Shown here in pieces: positions 6,171 to 7,343 of a stretch of 7,343 nt of DNA. A program made the translations under genes and the position numbers. Below the pieces are notes generated by a model, which saw nothing but the letters and a program-made list of their open reading frames with translations, did no database searches and was not told where the DNA came from. Numbering within the stretch: position 1 is the stretch's first letter; every line of letters starts with the position of its first letter. Source of the DNA: Actinomycetota bacterium (GTDB taxonomy: Bacteria; Actinomycetota; Actinomycetes; Nanopelagicales; Nanopelagicaceae); contig CANGVO010000047.1 of the NCBI GenBank assembly GCA_947457445.1, forward strand, positions 1-7,343. Reading direction: 5' to 3'.

Positions 6171-6192
6171 ACGCGCAGGATACCCTTGGCAA
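6171..6192. promoter_or_regulatory. Symmetric bidirectional promoter for two leaderless genes
   Basis: The 22-base spacer contains AGGATACCCT (6177-6186). Read on the plus strand it offers TACCCT (6181-6186), with six bases before the ATG at 6193. Read on the minus strand it offers TATCCT (6182-6177), with six bases before the ATG at 6170. The two boxes share the TA at 6181-6182. With the usual distance from -10 box to start site, both transcripts would begin at the A of their start codon. No convincing -35 element is seen on either side, and neither gene has a Shine-Dalgarno site in the spacer. Confidence 0.5.
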
Positions 6193-7343
6193 ATGTCTCT
6201 TGGAGCAGCTGATCAGGTTCATCGTGCGAAATTAGCCCGCAACTCTTTATGGGTCTGTTTCCTATTACTTGGAATGGTATCCATGGGATGGGTACCAAGA
6301 ATTCCTGAAATTAAAGATGCCATCGGTTTATCAAATGGTGCATTTGGCTTTGTTTTGATCGGCAGCACATTCGGTTCGATTACAGGTGCGCAACTAGCGG
6401 GACGAATGATTCACACATTCGGATCTCAACGTACGATTTTTATCGGAGTTTTCATTATGCCGGCCGGGCTTGCGGGCATGGCACTTTCTACAAATGCAGT
6501 TGCTTTATTTCTGACGCTTTACACAATGGGCCTTGGATATGCGCTAATCGATATGTGTTACAACTTTCAAGGAACGGTTGTTGAGAATATTTTAGGTAGG
6601 CGCCACATGTCTTCATTCCACGCAATGTGGAGCACTGGAGCGTTCTTAACAACTGTGATTGGCGGAGCAATAACCCGCCATGTCTCGCCACGAGTAAACC
6701 TAATTTCAATTGCGGTTGTTGCGCTGATCGCATATCTAATTGCCGCCTATTACTTATTGCCATCATCAATCGATGGCCACAAAGGCGATGAAGAACACGA
6801 AGCCAAAATTCCGTTATTTGGCAAAAGCGTAATGCCGCTTTGGTTATTGGGCGTCGGCCTGCTTTCGAGTTTGGTTGGAGAAGGTGCTGCAAGTGATTGG
6901 GGCGCGATTTTGCTGCGCGATGAGATGGGATATGAAAAGGGTGTTTATGCATCTGCATTTGCATCATTCGCCCTAGCGATGATCGTAAGTCGCTTCCTTG
7001 GTGATCGGGCACTTGATCACTTTGGACCAGCACGTTTAGTTCAACTTGGTGGCTACTTAGGTGGATCAATTTGGGGAATTGCTATGGCGATTGCAATTCC
7101 GATGTCAGATTCTTATCCGATACCAGCGCTGGTCATTGTAAATATTGGTTTTATCGCCGCAGGCCTTGGAATAGGTCCAATGTTTCCGGCATTCATTTTG
7201 GCGGCCAGTAAGACTCCTGGAATTGCTCCCGCAGTTGCGATTTCACGCGTGGGCGTAATTGGAATCGCAGGCTTCTTCTTTGGGCCAACAATTACAGGGA
7301 TAATTTCGCAATTTACCAATCTTTCGATCGGCATGATTTATCC
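6193..7343 (+). CDS. MFS transporter, YbjJ-like (C-terminus beyond window)
   Basis: This is a major facilitator superfamily membrane transporter. From the ATG at 6193 the frame stays open for 383 residues to the right edge; relatives are about 390-420 long, so only the tail is missing. The first half has several helices and the loop 2-3 signature GRMIHTFGSQR (70-80). A charged central loop (about 191-212, rich in E, D, H and K) separates the halves. The second half repeats the loop signature as RFLGDRALDHFGPARL (267-282). GEGAASDWGAILLRDEMG (229-246) is typical of the YbjJ-like group of bacterial MFS proteins, some of which resemble sugar transporters. The substrate and direction of transport are unknown. 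Nothing in the context ties it to the arsenic pair or the carotenoid cluster. A predicted -10 box places transcription start on the ATG itself, in line with the absence of a ribosome binding site. Confidence 0.88.
   Translation, partial: MSLGAADQVHRAKLARNSLWVCFLLLGMVSMGWVPRIPEIKDAIGLSNGAFGFVLIGSTFGSITGAQLAGRMIHTFGSQRTIFIGVFIMPAGLAGMALSTNAVALFLTLYTMGLGYALIDMCYNFQGTVVENILGRRHMSSFHAMWSTGAFLTTVIGGAITRHVSPRVNLISIAVVALIAYLIAAYYLLPSSIDGHKGDEEHEAKIPLFGKSVMPLWLLGVGLLSSLVGEGAASDWGAILLRDEMGYEKGVYASAFASFALAMIVSRFLGDRALDHFGPARLVQLGGYLGGSIWGIAMAIAIPMSDSYPIPALVIVNIGFIAAGLGIGPMFPAFILAASKTPGIAPAVAISRVGVIGIAGFFFGPTITGIISQFTNLSIGMIY

Noticed and set aside
6488..7069. 193-residue open frame on the minus strand opposite the MFS gene
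   Set aside because: Its composition (many Q, H, R, L) is typical of an antisense shadow. The plus-strand MFS frame is open throughout with strong family motifs.

Overview
This window looks like a compact, moderate-GC actinobacterial genome, most like the streamlined freshwater planktonic Actinobacteria (acI / Nanopelagicales-type). That placement is an inference. It rests on the tight gene packing, repeated ATGA start/stop overlaps, scarcity of Shine-Dalgarno sites, a GC content that looks mid-40s by eye, and the style of the ArsC, AqpS and YbaK-like proteins. Nine protein genes cover almost the whole window and the longest gap between them is 26 bases. No RNA genes, mobile elements, CRISPR arrays or long repeats were seen.

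Region 1 (1-4559, minus strand) is one likely operon. Read in transcription order it encodes an alpha/beta hydrolase, a CrtA-family carotenoid oxygenase, a CruF-family carotenoid 1',2'-hydratase, a membrane-anchored family 2 glycosyltransferase resembling CruG, and a CrtI/CrtD-type carotenoid desaturase that runs off the left edge. Together the four carotenoid-type enzymes match the steps that build a myxol-glycoside-like end group: 1'-hydroxylation, 2'-oxygenation, 3',4'-desaturation and glycosylation. The hydrolase has no known place in that pathway.

Region 2 (4580-5685, plus strand) is a two-gene arsenic detoxification unit. It pairs an AqpS-like aquaglyceroporin with a low-molecular-weight-phosphatase-type arsenate reductase ArsC, coupled by an ATGA overlap. 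ArsC would reduce arsenate to arsenite and the channel would let arsenite leave the cell. No ArsR regulator is present in the window.

Region 3 (5682-7343) holds a YbaK/EbsC-family aminoacyl-tRNA deacylase on the minus strand, whose stop codon overlaps that of arsC. Divergent from it is an MFS transporter of the YbjJ-like type that runs off the right edge.

The two divergent gene pairs (4559/4580 and 6170/6193) are separated by only about 20 bases. Each spacer contains overlapping, oppositely oriented -10-like boxes. In the second spacer both boxes sit so that the predicted transcription start falls on the A of each ATG, which suggests a symmetric bidirectional promoter for two leaderless mRNAs.
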